Source: Isoetes taiwanensis (Eukaryota > Streptophyta > Lycopodiopsida > Isoetales > Isoetaceae). From it: a stretch of DNA of 64,000 nucleotides. Position 1 is the first letter of the stretch. Each line of letters starts with the position of its first letter. The position numbers were made by a program, and so were the translations under genes. The stretch covers positions 19,813,418-19,877,417 of the forward strand of contig JAJEKV010000010.1 of the NCBI GenBank assembly GCA_021234155.1, given 5' to 3'. Below the pieces are notes generated by a model. That model saw nothing but the letters and a program-made list of their open reading frames with translations. It searched no databases and was not told where the DNA came from. Positions 1 to 11,030 of this stretch are shown piece by piece.

Positions 1-754
1 AGGTGGAAGTGCTACGTGGATAGGCTAGAATTGCAAGGAGGGTTGCACGCTTGGTTAGGCTGGCGTGATAAAAACATTAGAATGAACAGTAAATAAAGTA
101 GAATGAATAGTAAAAAGATACAGAAAGTCTAGCAAAATCAAAGGCTTTGTATTCAAAATCAAAAGTTACAAATGATCCTTCAGATCAGTTACAATCAGTA
201 GATCAGTTAAAACTCAAAATTACAGATCTGAGATCCAAAAATCATGTCATTAGTGTCAGTTTCACACACTTCCATCTCCAGTCATTCTCTTCACAATTTC
301 ATACGCATCAAGAGCGCTGCTACCACCAGAAATAATGATACAATTATTAAAAGTACCACCTGTTATTCGGTTTGATTCTACTTCAATATTCAGATTAAAA
401 ACTCGGCCATCACAGGCTGATAGACCAAAAGCTCAACAAATAAACCATAAGAAAACAGAAACAAGAACATCAAAAAGCCAGATTATCGAAACTTTACAAC
501 CTCAGCAACTTTGTCGACTCCAGAAGCTTCCATCGCCAATCTTCTCCCCTTGTTTTGTTTCTATTATTATCCCCTTCCAAAACTTCGGGATTTTTCAAGT
601 GAGCTTGAAGCCTCTACAAGAGCAAAGACATTGGTAACCTAAGAAATCTTTGGAAATGGCACAAATCTCCATAGTTGATGCACAAGACCTTTGCATTCAG
701 CCATCTCTTGAGCGCTGTTTTGGAAGACGATGCACAAGACCTTCGCATTCAGCC
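1..754. other. no gene recognised
   Basis: AT-rich sequence without a recognisable coding region. Short open frames around 147-637 have low-complexity composition and no family features. From about 640 on, a short stretch near the phrase ending in 'gcattcagccatctcttg' is repeated once (about 690 and 745), just before the LINE relic. Confidence 0.5.
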
Positions 755-2280
755 ATCCCTTGAAACATGGTTTGATGATGAGTATAAGGACCTGAAACCT
801 TGAGTTGACCCCACTTCCAGGTCACGAGTAATCAAACAATACAAGGCTTTCCTCAAAGGCAAGAAGGCATGGTACACTGCAACGCAGCAACAAGAAATGT
901 TCTACCTTCTTGATCAACGTCCCCTGGATATTTTGAAAAGAAAATAGTACACGAACCTATGTAACCTACATGTAACATCTCCTCGAAACTGTGGATGCAG
1001 TACCTGCTGCAACTTTATGATCCCATTGGCGGAATGAGGTACCAACACAGATAGGTCCAGCATTACTTATAACAATGGCAGGTCGCTAAAGGTGTGCAAC
1101 CTTTCGCACATCTGGCAAGGTTGCAAACTTAGATGGCATGCAAGCACTTCAAGAAGGCTTCCACCCGCAATGGACCGTCAGCAGATTGGTTCCTATTCAT
1201 GAGGCGGATCATCCTTACTGCTCCGCCAACTATTGCACAATCATAGCCAGCTCGTTGGCAAAATTGTTGGCCAGCATTATTGAGCAGCAAATGACGACAT
1301 GGGCTGAGGACACCTTATACAGGCAAGGCTTATGCATAGACACTCCACCATCAATCATATTTTCACATTCGGGCTGTGATAAAGGACACCAAAAATAAAT
1401 GGCAAGATTTGTATTTCTGTTTTGTACATATAAAAAGGCTCTTGACACAGCACCTAGGAAAAAGCTATGGAAAAGATTACTGTAGTTGGAAGTCCCTCAG
1501 GAGTTGCAACATGCAATATACAGACTTCCTTGCGCAGCTCGAACGCTGCCATCTTCTCAAAAGTAATGTAGGAGTCCGACAACTCTCTCCCATGCTCTTT
1601 GGACTATATATTAACCAGTTTGAGGATTGACTTGCTCAGCATAGAGGTGATGGGCCCGTCTAGTTCACGATATCATCCGGCAGTTGATATATGCAGATGA
1701 TATGGATCTCTTATCTTACACCTTAGACAATATGCAACAACATCTAGATACACTCAGTACTTTTTGCCAAGATACTGGAATTCACGTCAATTTGGCCAAG
1801 TCCTTGTCTTCTTCGCAATGATAATTGCTTCATTTATCAAGATCATAATGTGGAAATAATATAGACATATAAGTACCTGAAAGTGGAGTTCGCTACTACC
1901 ATGTTCTGAGATACCTGTTTTTTACAGTAGGTTACGACATACTGGAAGGCTTTATATGCAATGTAGAATAGTTATCACAGAGTAGAGTTTTACGACTGGT
2001 CGCACAAGTCACACCTATTCAGGGTCTTAGTAGAGCCATTTCTTCTATATGGAGTGGAAATATGGGAGCTGCTTATATCATTTGCCACTTGGGATGGCGT
2101 GGAGGAGGTTCAAAAAGCCTTTTTGGCTCGAGCATGGCTCCATATCAAATTCTTTTGGTAGAGATAGCATTTCAGCAAGTTGTGCTTGAACGCCATATCA
2201 TATCAAAAAGTGGTCAACATGCGAGACACTCGCCTTTAAAGCCTTTCCTGCACAATGACTGTGGATCAGCAACACTTTAA
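755..2280 (+). pseudogene. decayed LINE (non-LTR) reverse transcriptase
   Basis: Remnant of a non-LTR retrotransposon pol gene, visible only as fragments in several frames. In order: a linker reading FDDEYKDLK and then KQYKAFLKGKKAWYT (about 765-880); an N-terminal RT part with LVPIHEAD and TWAEDTLY (1138-1330); a degraded palm motif KKALDTAPRKKLWKRL (about 1432-1480) followed by VPQELQHAIY; the block GVRQLSPMLFGLYINQFED (about 1570-1628); and the catalytic LIYADDMDLL (about 1686-1715). The order matches the LINE at 53427-55610, which has FVDFSKAFDTVPR and GVRQGCPLSPTLFALYIDEL at the same places, so both belong to one family. Stops and frameshifts interrupt every block. The 5' and 3' ends are not clear. 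Confidence 0.75.
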
Positions 2281-2777
2281 AGCATGCTGGAAGGAGAAAC
2301 GAATCATTTGGTTCTCCAGATGGAATGTGGAAGGATAGAGATGCATAGAATGAAGACCACAATTACCTGAGGCAGCATGTAGATGTGTGCTTCCTGAGTA
2401 ACCTTTGGCATGTTAGGGTGACTAGGGCTTTGGAACTTATGGAGATAACACACTACAAAATCCAGATTAATTGATGCTTATTAGTGCACAGCAATACCTT
2501 TACGCATTTGCCCATGAACAAGCACAAAATGATTATGTCCATTCGCATCCTAAGTAAGCTTTGGGATGTTAAAACTTTACATCTGGTAAAGACGATTAAT
2601 CCCACACTTGTCAGATAGAGACCCACAACGATGTTGTTTAGTGCATTTGCCCATGAATAAGTGCACAATGATCACATCCATTTGCACAAGTGTACACCGC
2701 CTGAGAAGTGGGACAAGCAGATGGGCCCTAAAAGAGCGAGAAAACAGGATCTGCCAATGTATCTTTTAACCACCTAG
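2281..2777. other. no gene recognised
   Basis: About 500 bp between the LINE relic and the first LTR. A phrase meaning roughly 'gcatttgcccatgaa-aa-tgcacaatgat' occurs twice (about 2506-2535 and 2641-2670), a weak local duplication. Nothing coding is seen. Confidence 0.4.
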
Positions 2778-3259
2778 TGGTTAACATTGTGCACATGCTA
2801 GGTATCAGTGGTGGCAGACTACACTTGGCATGTTTAGGTTAGCATAAGTGTAGGGCTTAGATTTAGCTAGATGTAGGGCTCAGATTTGCAGTCTATACTA
2901 TATTAGACTAGAGCCTCTTCATATGTATTCAGGTTTGATATCAAATTTGGAGAGCCTCAATTGGATATTCTTTGTGCATATTTTGTCGCATCGAAATATT
3001 TTTACCCCGGTTATTGTGATTCCATCGCAAGATATTCCTTGCCGCAGAATCACGAGCCCGAGGAAACGGGGTCCGTTCTGGAGACCCCGTAACCGTACAC
3101 TGACAACGCCACTTTATTCCACGGACAGAATCACCGCCATTTTATTCCACGTGATGGAATCACCATCGTAATTGATTCTGCTCGGTGGAATATCCCAAGT
3201 AAAAATTCAAATTTATTACGTCGTGTTATTCTTTGGGAGGTTTTGGTACGCGCTATGCT

Positions 3260-3436
3260 ATGGCGGCTATGGCGGAAGAAAGGTCGCCGAGAAACGGCGC
3301 GGATGAATCATCCACAGAGCCGCCTACGCCGCTTCTTTGCGCAGATAAATCCGGCGTCTCTTTCGCATTCTTGCTTCATGATTATAGGTCTACAACTCCG
3401 GCCTCGTTGAAGCTTTCTTTTTCGTTTTTTACGTAG
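3260..3436 (+). CDS. possible captured first exon of a host gene (fragment)
   Basis: Inside the MULE, a CpG-rich stretch starts with an ATG in good context (gctATGGcg) and reads MAAMAEERSPRNGADESS, then a Pro/Thr-rich stretch and FAFLLHDYR. The Ala/Glu/Ser-rich, disordered N-terminus and the high CpG content against AT-rich surroundings look like the first exon of a plant gene. A possible splice donor, AG|GTCT, lies just after the HDY codons (about 3388); reading past it gives an open frame to 3436. I do not recognise the parent gene. Pack-MULEs are known to carry such fragments, so capture is the simplest inference, but chance is not excluded. Confidence 0.35.
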   Translation: MAAMAEERSPRNGADESSTEPPTPLLCADKSGVSFAFLLHDYRSTTPASLKLSFSFFT

Positions 3437-4228
3437 GATCTAGCTTCTCGAGGCGTCCCTTCCTCGACATGGGCTGCCGTTTACGCTTCTATTTTGGTTA
3501 AGTTCTTCTTAACCTTGTTGATCTTTGTTTTGATCCCCCCGCTTATGCGCCAAGAGGGCATTGTTCTTTTTCTTTCCGGGTTTTGCCTCGATTTGTGATG
3601 ATTCTCTCTGTTTTGCGGTGTTGTTGCCGTTGACCAAGCTATCGCGATATGTCTTGCTCTTTCGGCTTTGGTATTGACTTACTTGATTCATCCCCTGGAC
3701 GCTTTTCCTTACAACTTATTTTGAGGAGTATAGCAAAAGATGGTGTACAGATTGCTGGAGGCTTACATTCTTCATTTTTAGACCATGGCTTCTTTACTTG
3801 GCTGTGACTTAAATATAATACTAGATAGGTTCTTTAATTGCTATGAAAAGTGCTATGGAGCCATTCATCTTCTTCAGACATGGCTTTAGCTTTTGCTACT
3901 ATATATATAGGAGAGGTCATGAGTCACTGTTTAACCATATTGTATTCGATTCATTCTTTTATATTCTATAACGGTTCATTTGTGTTCCTGTGATGGATAT
4001 GTTGTGTGGATGATGAATGTTGAATCATCAGAACAGGCTAGTCATTTATTACTGCTAAAAATATTTGCTTCCTGAAAGGCATGCTGCTGGGTATTGAGGA
4101 GTACTGATTATTGCTGCATTCATAAGCCCAAGCTGTTAAAATGCTTATGTGGAAACGATTAAGTGTTGAATTGATACAGATGAGAAAGTAAGCCTGTTTG
4201 TTTTATTTTTGTCTACCGGTTTGTCCTA

Positions 4229-4277
4229 GGGCTCTGGTGAGGCCGATCTGGCCTGGAGGTTCGAATCCTCCAGCCCA
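4229..4277 (+). tRNA. tRNA-like fragment with a Pol III B box (not a functional tRNA)
   Basis: Contains GGTTCGAATCC at 4258-4268, an exact B-box/T-loop consensus, with a perfect 5-bp T stem GGAGG/CCTCC and an outer GGGCT/AGCCC pairing that resembles an acceptor stem. The region between is too short for D and anticodon arms. It is a truncated tRNA gene or the head of a tRNA-derived SINE carried within the MULE. Confidence 0.5.
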
Positions 4278-4479
4278 AAGAGAACATCCTTCATTTCTTA
4301 TTGCCGGAACAGGGTTATGTATGCTTAGCTAAACCATCCTGAACCAGTTTCTATGGAATCAGAGGAAATTTATCTTGAACCATTTTCTATGGAATCAAAT
4401 GAAAATTTGGGATTGAACCATGGTAATTTTTCCTCCCTGTGGCCTGGCTTGTAGACAGATAGGTCCGGAGCGAATTGAA

Positions 4480-5045
4480 ATTCCATGGTGATTCCACCGG
4501 AAGGAATATTATGGTATGTGATTCTACGGGTTAGAATATTATGGTACGCGGTGATTCCACGGGTTAGAATATCACGGTATGTGATTCCATCTGGCGGAAT
4601 TACAAGATGTTGTTGATTCCACTCGGTAGTATTTCACGAGGTGATTCTACCGGGCGGAATTTTACGGACGTGATTCCGCCGGGGGGTATTTCACCATGGT
4701 GATTCCACCTGGCGGGATATCAAGGTGATTCCGTCTGGTGGAATAGCAAGGTTGTGATTCCGTCTGGCAGAATAACACGATTGTGATTCCGTCTCGCGGA
4801 ATAAATAATACGATTGTGATTCCGTCTGATGGAATACATAAGCGGTGATTCCATCTCGAAGAATCGTAAATTGGTGATTCCATCTGGCAGAATAGCAAAG
4901 TTGTGATTCCGCCGGAAGGTATAAATGACCTGAAAGCGACGCTGTCAGGTACGGATAACGGGGGCTCTGGTACAGATAACGGGTTCTCCGGCCTGGTGAT
5001 TCCGCGGGATGGAATTTTTTGCGATGGAATCACAATAACCGGGGT
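4480..5045. repeat. minisatellite of GATTCC...GGAAT modules (subterminal repeats of the MULE)
   Basis: About fifteen imperfect copies of a unit near 35 bp, each with GTGATTCC, a short variable loop such as ATCTGGCG, and GGAATA. Every unit can fold on itself (GATTCC pairs with GGAATC). Copies in reverse orientation occur at the other end of the same element (about 3010-3195), so the arrays form part of the inverted ends. Confidence 0.75.
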
Positions 5046-5168
5046 AAAAATATTTTGTTCCTATTTTGTCCCTTTCTTGTTTTATGATCTTGAGCATAGC
5101 AGGCTTGTAGCATCCAGCAGTCATGGATTGATGTTGCAAGATGTATGCCAAGAACTCAAAATTAACAG

Positions 5169-5190
5169 TGGCACCGTTATGTTGGGGTTC
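5169..5190 (+). promoter_or_regulatory. primer-binding site, tRNA-Asp-like
   Basis: TGGCACCGTT follows the 5' LTR after one base. The canonical plant tRNA-Asp site begins TGGCGCCGTT, so nine of ten bases match. A GGGG run follows, as in the longer site, with some divergence between. Confidence 0.6.
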
Positions 5191-7619
5191 GCTCAAGATC
5201 ATTTCTTTACCCTTGTTGTTTGCTGTTGTCTTGCTGCTCTCATGCTTCTCCGTTTTAAAAACTTTTTGTACACTATTCTCTACCCTTTACATTTGCTTTG
5301 TTTGGCCAACCAGGTCGATTCATGTATCTGCCTGGAGGCCTTTGTTTTTCAAAACAGCTAGTGATTCTACCAGCTGATCAATTTCATCTTGTTGATCTGT
5401 TCACAAGACTCTGATTTTAAGGTGCAGCAAGTACAGTTTGCAGTTAGATTTCTAGGATGATGACAGCACTCCTGTCTGCATGATTATCAGAAAACTTTAT
5501 CTTCTATATGCTGAAAAATTATCAAAAATCTTAGGACTTTCTTGTTATCTTCTGTTGTATTTTGCTTATCAGAAATCGTGCTTTTGCACACCCAAAAATA
5601 TTCTCTATCATATGCAACAGGGATTGCATAAATCTGCATCTGCAAGCCTCAAGTTTTTCATGAAGATTTCTTCTTCAGCTTATTGATAGAGGGCCAACAC
5701 TTGGCTAGCCCCCCAATCTTGTCATCACAGGTTCTGTAGCAAGGATTTTCAAGGTCTTCATCTGCACAAAGATACATCTAGAATGGAAGTCCAAAAATTC
5801 TTTATCAACAACTATTCTGGCCAAGTCTCCAAGTATCTGCATATTTTTAGTCTACAATATCAAGATGCATTCCTTATTGAGTTTTTTCAAGAGGGCCAGC
5901 ACTTTGGCTAGCACCCATCCATCTGCTCCAGTACCTACAGGCTGCAACAAAAATCTGTCTTGAAACAAGCACGCCTCATGTTGGATTCATTCAGGCTCTC
6001 TAGTTTGCATCATCTGCAAACAAGCAAATATTTTCCATCAGTCAAGAAGATTCAACTCGAAAATCTTTGCGGGGCACAATAAAATATTTTATTTGGCTAT
6101 CCAAAACTGTGCAGCATCAATCACAAGCTAATCTATCTATTCAATCTCTATCCTGCAAAGTTGAAGCAACATTTTCCCATCAAGCAGAGTTCCCCATCTG
6201 CATCCTACTACCCAGCACAACAATTCATGCAAACACTGCCATCTATTTTTTCAAAATAGCTCTGTTACAACACATCGGGCTAGTTCCTATCCACATCCGC
6301 TCATATTTTGGCACCATATCGACCCTGCAGTCAATTTTAGAAACTCCTATCAGAAGAAACCCAAAATTTTTGGCCGTCATACCTCCTTTGCAGCAAATCG
6401 GCCGCCTCACTTCTATTCTCTTCACGCTGCCTCACGCTAGGTTTTCTTCGGGCCCAACGGCTCAGATTTGGCTGCCCTATTCTATGGCTCAGATGGTCTC
6501 TACACTTTTTAGGTTATGCTACATTCACGCCATGCCCTGCTCACCCACGCAATGACCTTTTTGTTGCACGGGTCACGCCCATGGCTCACAGTGAAGGGTT
6601 AAATTTGAACGTTGCAGTACCATTCTGGAGCCCTCCAACCATATAGCCATGCAAAAGAACGGCAACATAAAAAAGTGCCATTCAAACCGAAATGCAGAAA
6701 ATAATGTAGCCATTCAACAGAATGGCTATCATTTTTAAAAATTTCTAAATTTATGCACATTATAATAAGAGACGTTGATGTTTTTTTCATTATCAGCACC
6801 TAGTAGATGCTGATTATGAATTGATTTTTTCTAATTGGATGGACCAAAAGCAATGTCGTGCTTTGCCATTGTAACTCTTTAATATGAATATGAGTCATTG
6901 AGTATTATATTCGATAAGGCAAATTCATGGTTTGGTTATTGAGTTATCTGTTTAATTTGTTAATTTATTGTATTGAATGGCTGCTAAAAAATTTATCATG
7001 CAGTAGAATGGCAACGTTAAAAATTGCCATTCAAACCGAAAAGCAAGTTTTGGAAGTGCCCATGCCCATGGGCCACGCCCATGCTCATGCCTGTTAAACC
7101 CACGAGCCACGCTCACGCCTAGGTGGCAAGCCCACACCAAGCCACGCCATGCCATGACCCATTTGCATTTAAAAAAAAAAAGATGGTCACGCTCATAGCT
7201 CACGGTCCACGCCATGACAAAAATACAGTCACGTGCGCTGAGTCACGTTCGATTTTGTGCATGCTTTATATGGCTGATAAAGGGGGGTGCTTTTGTGGTG
7301 CTTATAGTTATGAAGACCCCCTATAATAATTGTTTTTAAGTGAAAATTTGGGCACTATTTGTTAAAATGGACTTACTTACCCATGATATACGGGGATGGT
7401 CTTCATGTTTTTTCTTGCCCCGATTTCTATGATCCACATTCTACATCGACATTCCTTCGGATCTTCTTCTCATTCATGCAGATCTTTTTTTTGGCGACAA
7501 AATCAACCATTACCATTATCATTACCATTATTTCCGCCCCTAAAGTTTTTGGCACCAAGTTGTAATTGCCAAACTTGTCTTATAAGAGTTTGTACATGTT
7601 TTTGTGCTAAAAACTTTTA
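5191..7619 (+). other. non-coding interior of the LTR element
   Basis: About 2.4 kb without gag, protease, integrase or RT motifs. An open frame at 6067-6555 has no domain features. Around 6600-7055 the phrase 'tgccattcaaaccgaaa' occurs twice in the same orientation and AACGTTGC/GCAACGTT occur in inverse orientation near both ends, which may mark a small decayed MITE. A segment at about 7050-7160 is rich in 'gccacgcccatg' phrases. Confidence 0.5.
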
Positions 7620-7630
7620 GGGGGAGGCAA
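7620..7630 (+). promoter_or_regulatory. polypurine tract
   Basis: GGGGGAGGCAA directly precedes the TGTTAAC start of the 3' LTR. A purine-rich primer at this position starts plus-strand DNA synthesis in LTR elements. Confidence 0.7.
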
Positions 7631-7953
7631 TGTTAACTACCCATTGTGCACATGCTAGGTGTCAGTGGTGGCAGACTACACTTGGCATGTTTAGGTTAGC
7701 ATAAGTGTAGGGCTTAGATTTAGCTACATGTAGGGCTCAGATTTGCGGTCTACACTATATTAGACCAGAGCCTCTTCAGATGTATTCAGATTTGATCTCA
7801 AATTTGGAGACCCTCAATTGGCGCACATTTCCCATATTCTTTGTGCATATTTTGTCTCTTTCTTGTTTTATGATCTTGAGCATGGCAGGCTTGTAGCATC
7901 CAATAGTCATGGACTATTGTTGCAAGACGTATGCCTAGAAATCAAAATTAACA
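7631..7953 (+). repeat. 3' LTR (uninterrupted, serves as MULE empty site)
   Basis: 323 bp from TGTTAAC to ATTAACA. It is homologous to 2778-2987 joined to 5071-5167. The single TATTTTGTC at 7848-7856 is the unoccupied counterpart of the duplicated MULE target. Confidence 0.75.
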
Positions 7954-8381
7954 GTCTCAATTAAGGGTTATTGAAGATGATTGCCATACTCTTCCTAGCA
8001 TTTGGGCCTATCAGAACATGTTTCAGAGGCGACTTCAGTGGGGTTACTAGCATCATTTTTTCAGAAGTTACTAGACATGCAAACTCAATTGTTTCCTCAT
8101 CACTACATTAAAATGTACAAATGTATAGTTTACTACAAGCCTATTATTGCTAAGGTTTTTCCTCAAAAATCCTTTGGGGGAGTGGCTTTTTAAATCATGG
8201 ACAGTTATACGTCTTTTGTGTTCTTTGTTTGGGTCCTATAGGCTCTTTCTAATATCTGTACGCTAAAATCCAATTTAATTCAGTTCTTATTAGAATGGGC
8301 AAGCAAAACTATATGTATACTATTACAACAATAAATATTGGATTCAAGAAGGATATAAAATTGTTTATGTAGTCGACTATC
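7954..8381. other. no gene recognised
   Basis: AT-rich spacer between two LTR elements. An open frame at 8002-8193 is short and has no recognisable features. Confidence 0.4.
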
Positions 8382-8609
8382 TGTTATGAAATAGAATTCT
8401 ACGAAAAATTATATTGATCAGAGATAATCCAAGTAGCCTGGATTGTGGCTTTACATAGTATAGTATGTGAAGAGATGTGAATGGCATTTCTTCATGAATG
8501 GACACATTCCACATCATCATGTCCTTTGGCATGGATTGATGATGTGTACAAGCACAATATCATTTGTGTTTGTTCAGGGAGATTAACCACTTATTCATTA
8601 CTGTTAATA
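8382..8609 (-). repeat. 3' LTR of the copia-like element
   Basis: Starts TGTTATGAAATAG and ends ...CTGTTAATA as written on the plus strand. It matches 20273-20496 nearly base for base, with small differences such as an extra 'tagta' near 8460. Confidence 0.8.
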
Positions 8610-10061
8610 TTCGCCCTTATTCTTCATGAACAAACCTCCAAATAGTCTTCTTCTTGAGACTTTGTGACGGCTTCACATTTTGGAGTTTTCATTGCTCCTT
8701 TTTATACTTGTGGCTTCATCAATAAACAATACCACCATAATGTAGTCTTTACTAATATGGATGCCATCAAGTGTGGTCTTATTCCCAAAGATATAAGTTA
8801 GGTGCCACTAGGGTTGTGGACCTACCCTTAACTTCGTAAGCTGCAATACTTGAACTTATCCAAGTCTTTGGAAGTTTACAAGATCAAACTTCCAGAATAG
8901 CTCCAACTACTCTTCTCTTATAAATATAGGCTTATGGCTTTCCCTAACTTCTCCCCCTTTTGATCTTGAAAACTTTCAACAAGATCTAGGTTGGGAGTAG
9001 TGGGCCTTGAGTGAACACTTCATCTTCAAGGATCTGGAAGAGATAATTCCCTATGGAGTACCACACAGATGTGGCTTTAATATCTTATAGATAACCACTA
9101 ATTCATGGGTTTATGCATCCAAATTTATGGATGTCTTTTATTGCTTTGCAGAATTGAACAACTTAACTGGAATTCGATGACTCCGGATACTCTTGAGCGC
9201 CTGATGTGACTGCTTCTATAAGTTGGCGATATTCTTCATCAGTTGCCAACGAAAACTCTTCTTCTTCAGAATTGTGAGTGCTTATGCTTGAGCAATCTAT
9301 AAAATGCTCATAATAGTGATATGGGGATCTTTCAAGATCAGAGATATCACCTTCATAAGACTCGGCTGCCAGAATAGAGGAGTCGCTTGAAATTTCAATA
9401 ATAGAAATGGGATATGCAACACTCGTATTAATTCCATTGGGAATTGGAGTGTCCTCCTCTGAAGTGATCTCTATAGGACTCTCATAGATCCGAGGACCAT
9501 TCAAGAAACAAGGTTCCTTGGTATCTCCCCCCTGGATGGTGTAAAATGTACACCGGCTACTGAAGCTCTTGTTGATGCTTGGAGCAACAATATGAGTTTA
9601 AGTCCAAATTAGGATTATGAGAATTTAATTCACAATCCATTATTTTAACTCTTTTACTGGAAGTATTAAAGAGTTCTCGCATTATGGCAAATAAATTCTA
9701 AGAATACTTCACCGCTCGTTTTTGGAGGAGGTGGCTATCTTGAACGTCCTTGAGACTTGAAATGTTCGTTGGATCCGGTGTCTTTGGCAGGTTCTTTGCC
9801 TGTGCGAGATTCCATTAAGATCAGCACCAAGCAGGAATTGTATTTGTAATGAGTATCTTTGCTTTATGAAATTGCAACTTATCTTCTTTTTCAAAGATGT
9901 AACATGTTGATTCTAGAAGAAGTGATCAAGTTCTTCATGAATCATCATTGTTAGGGAAAATTGCTTTGTTAAAAGCAAAAAATTTGGATGAGACGATTTG
10001 GAGGAGCCGTAGCTGGAAGAGACGCGCCTGTTGAGGAACAGGTGCGCTGAGAGTCACCTAC
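8610..10061 (-). other. interior of the copia-like element, 3' half
   Basis: About 1.45 kb of internal region. Apart from the 113-codon frame at 9163-9504 nothing is recognisable. Directly before the insertion junction the sequence holds a small hairpin, CCTGTT-gagg-AACAGG (about 10027-10042). Confidence 0.5.
9163..9504 (-). CDS. hypothetical acidic protein within the LTR element
   Basis: 113 codons from MNGPRIYESPIEI to a C-terminus ending in a Ser run. Very rich in Glu, Asp, Ser and Ile, with an EEEEF patch, no Cys cluster, no membrane segment and no known domain that I recognise. It sits near the 3' end of the element on the element's sense strand, where an extra ORF or a captured fragment can occur. 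It may equally be a chance frame. No nearby sequence decides the start. Confidence 0.3.
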   Translation of the reverse strand: MNGPRIYESPIEITSEEDTPIPNGINTSVAYPISIIEISSDSSILAAESYEGDISDLERSPYHYYEHFIDCSSISTHNSEEEEFSLATDEEYRQLIEAVTSGAQEYPESSNSS

Positions 10062-10075
10062 CACACTAACCCCAA
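10062..10075 (+). repeat. left terminal inverted repeat
   Basis: CACACTAACCCCAA, the exact reverse complement of 19418-19431. Followed by ATTTG on both ends after one mismatched base. Confidence 0.65.
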
Positions 10076-10089
10076 CATTTGGTCCACGG

Positions 10090-10385
10090 CTGAAAACAAC
10101 AGTAAAAACAAAATACGAGTTGTTTTTTTGAAGTTTTGAAAAAAACCTACACGTAGTTATATGGGGGTGTGGTTTTCCAAGGATATACTGTAGTTTTTCT
10201 TAAGAATATGTAGTTTTTTTTTTTTAAGAATGGGTGGTTTCTTAAGGAGGTGTAGTCTCTTTTTTAAGGATGTGTTGTTTTCTCAAGCAGTATGGTTTTT
10301 TGAAGGGATGTTTTTTTTAAAGGTGTTGTTTTTTAAGGTAGTGATTTTTTGAGATGTGGTTTTTTACGGTTTTCTAAAAATCCAT
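10090..10385. repeat. left subterminal T-rich repeats
   Basis: Eight or more degenerate copies of GTGGTTTTTTAAG, GTAGTTTTTCTTAAG and GTTGTTTTTTAAG. They are reverse complements of the A-rich motifs at 18880-19410, as expected of transposase-binding subterminal repeats. Confidence 0.6.
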
Positions 10386-10486
10386 GTATGACCAAGTTGT
10401 CCACATGCCATTATTGCCACAAAATGGCAGCATACAAGAGTTATATATGCTTGACACACTTCACTAGCATTTGATTTCAAACATGC

Positions 10487-11030
10487 TACCTAGGCTCCAA
10501 CATGCCAAGGTGGCTCCAACATAGCAACAAGGCTTCAACATGCCAAGGTGGCTCAAACATGGAAACTAGGCTTCAACATGCCAAGGTGGCTCAAACATGC
10601 CACATAGACTCCAACATGCCAAGGTGACTCAGACATGCCAAGGTGGCTCAAACATGACACCTCGGCTTCGACATGCCAAGGTGGCTCAAACATGCCAAGG
10701 TGGATCAAACATGCCATGCGGGATCCAACTTGTCAAGGTGGCTCAAACATGCCACCTAGGCTCCAACATGCCAAGGTGGCTCCAACATGCCACCTAGGCA
10801 CAAACATGGCAAGGTGGCTCAAAGATGCCACCTAGGCTCCAACATATGCCACGTGGGCTCCAACATGCCACCTAGACTCCAACATGCCACTTAGGCTCCA
10901 ACGTGACAAATATGCCACTTAGGCTCAAACATGCCAAGGTGGTTGAAACATGCCATGTGGGCTCCAACATGCCACCTAGGCTCCAACATGCCAAGGTGGC
11001 TCAGGCATGCCACCTAGGCATTCCAAGCGG
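10487..11030 (+). repeat. 19-bp tandem array 1 (forward)
   Basis: Roughly 27 units alternating between CATGCCAAGGTGGCTCAAA and CATGCCACCTAGGCTCCAA, with variants such as CATGCCACGTGGGCTCCAA. The unit is 19 bp and the alternation makes a 38-bp higher-order period. All reading frames stay open because neither unit contains a stop, so long apparent proteins here are artefacts. Confidence 0.9.

Larger units (their letters stand above)
2988..5061. mobile_element. Mutator-like element (MULE), possible Pack-MULE
   Basis: A 2,074-bp insertion flanked by a perfect 9-bp direct repeat TATTTTGTC (2979-2987 and 5062-5070). Its ends are inverted repeats: after six poorly matched outer bases, roughly 37 bp are identical, including ATTTTTACCCCGGTTATTG and then GATTCCATCGCAA. 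A 9-bp duplication with long terminal inverted repeats is the hallmark of Mutator-like elements. The related LTR at 7631-7953 has the uninterrupted target with one TATTTTGTC (7848-7856), so the insertion is directly provable within this window. No transposase is present. The interior holds a CpG-rich segment with a gene-like first exon, a tRNA-like fragment and a minisatellite. One caution: the right end contains a near copy of the target (TATTTTGTTCC), so the exact border could shift by a few bases. Confidence 0.82.
2778..5167 (+). repeat. 5' LTR, interrupted
   Basis: Bases 2778-2987 and 5071-5167 together align along the whole 3' LTR at 7631-7953, including the phrase 'cagtggtggcagactacac'. 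The 3' copy has about 13 extra bases near 7821-7833. The gap is exactly the inserted element plus one copy of its 9-bp target duplication. Confidence 0.75.
2778..7953 (+). mobile_element. non-autonomous LTR retrotransposon (5' LTR split by a MULE)
   Basis: Two related about 0.32-kb sequences, at 2778-5167 (with a 2,083-bp interruption) and 7631-7953, bracket a 2.46-kb internal region. The 3' copy starts TGTTAAC and ends ATTAACA. Directly after the 5' copy, with one base between, lies TGGCACCGTT, nine of ten bases of the plant tRNA-Asp primer site. Directly before the 3' copy is a purine tract, GGGGGAGGCAA. This is full LTR-element grammar on the plus strand. No gag or pol motif is visible inside, so it is probably a LARD/TRIM-like passenger mobilised in trans. 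I did not find a 5-bp target duplication (CCTAG on the left, GTCTC on the right), which leaves rearrangement or decay possible. Confidence 0.72.

Noticed and set aside
6067-6555. 162-codon frame inside the first LTR element
   Set aside because: No gag or pol motif, composition like translated non-coding DNA, not supported by any splice or start signal.
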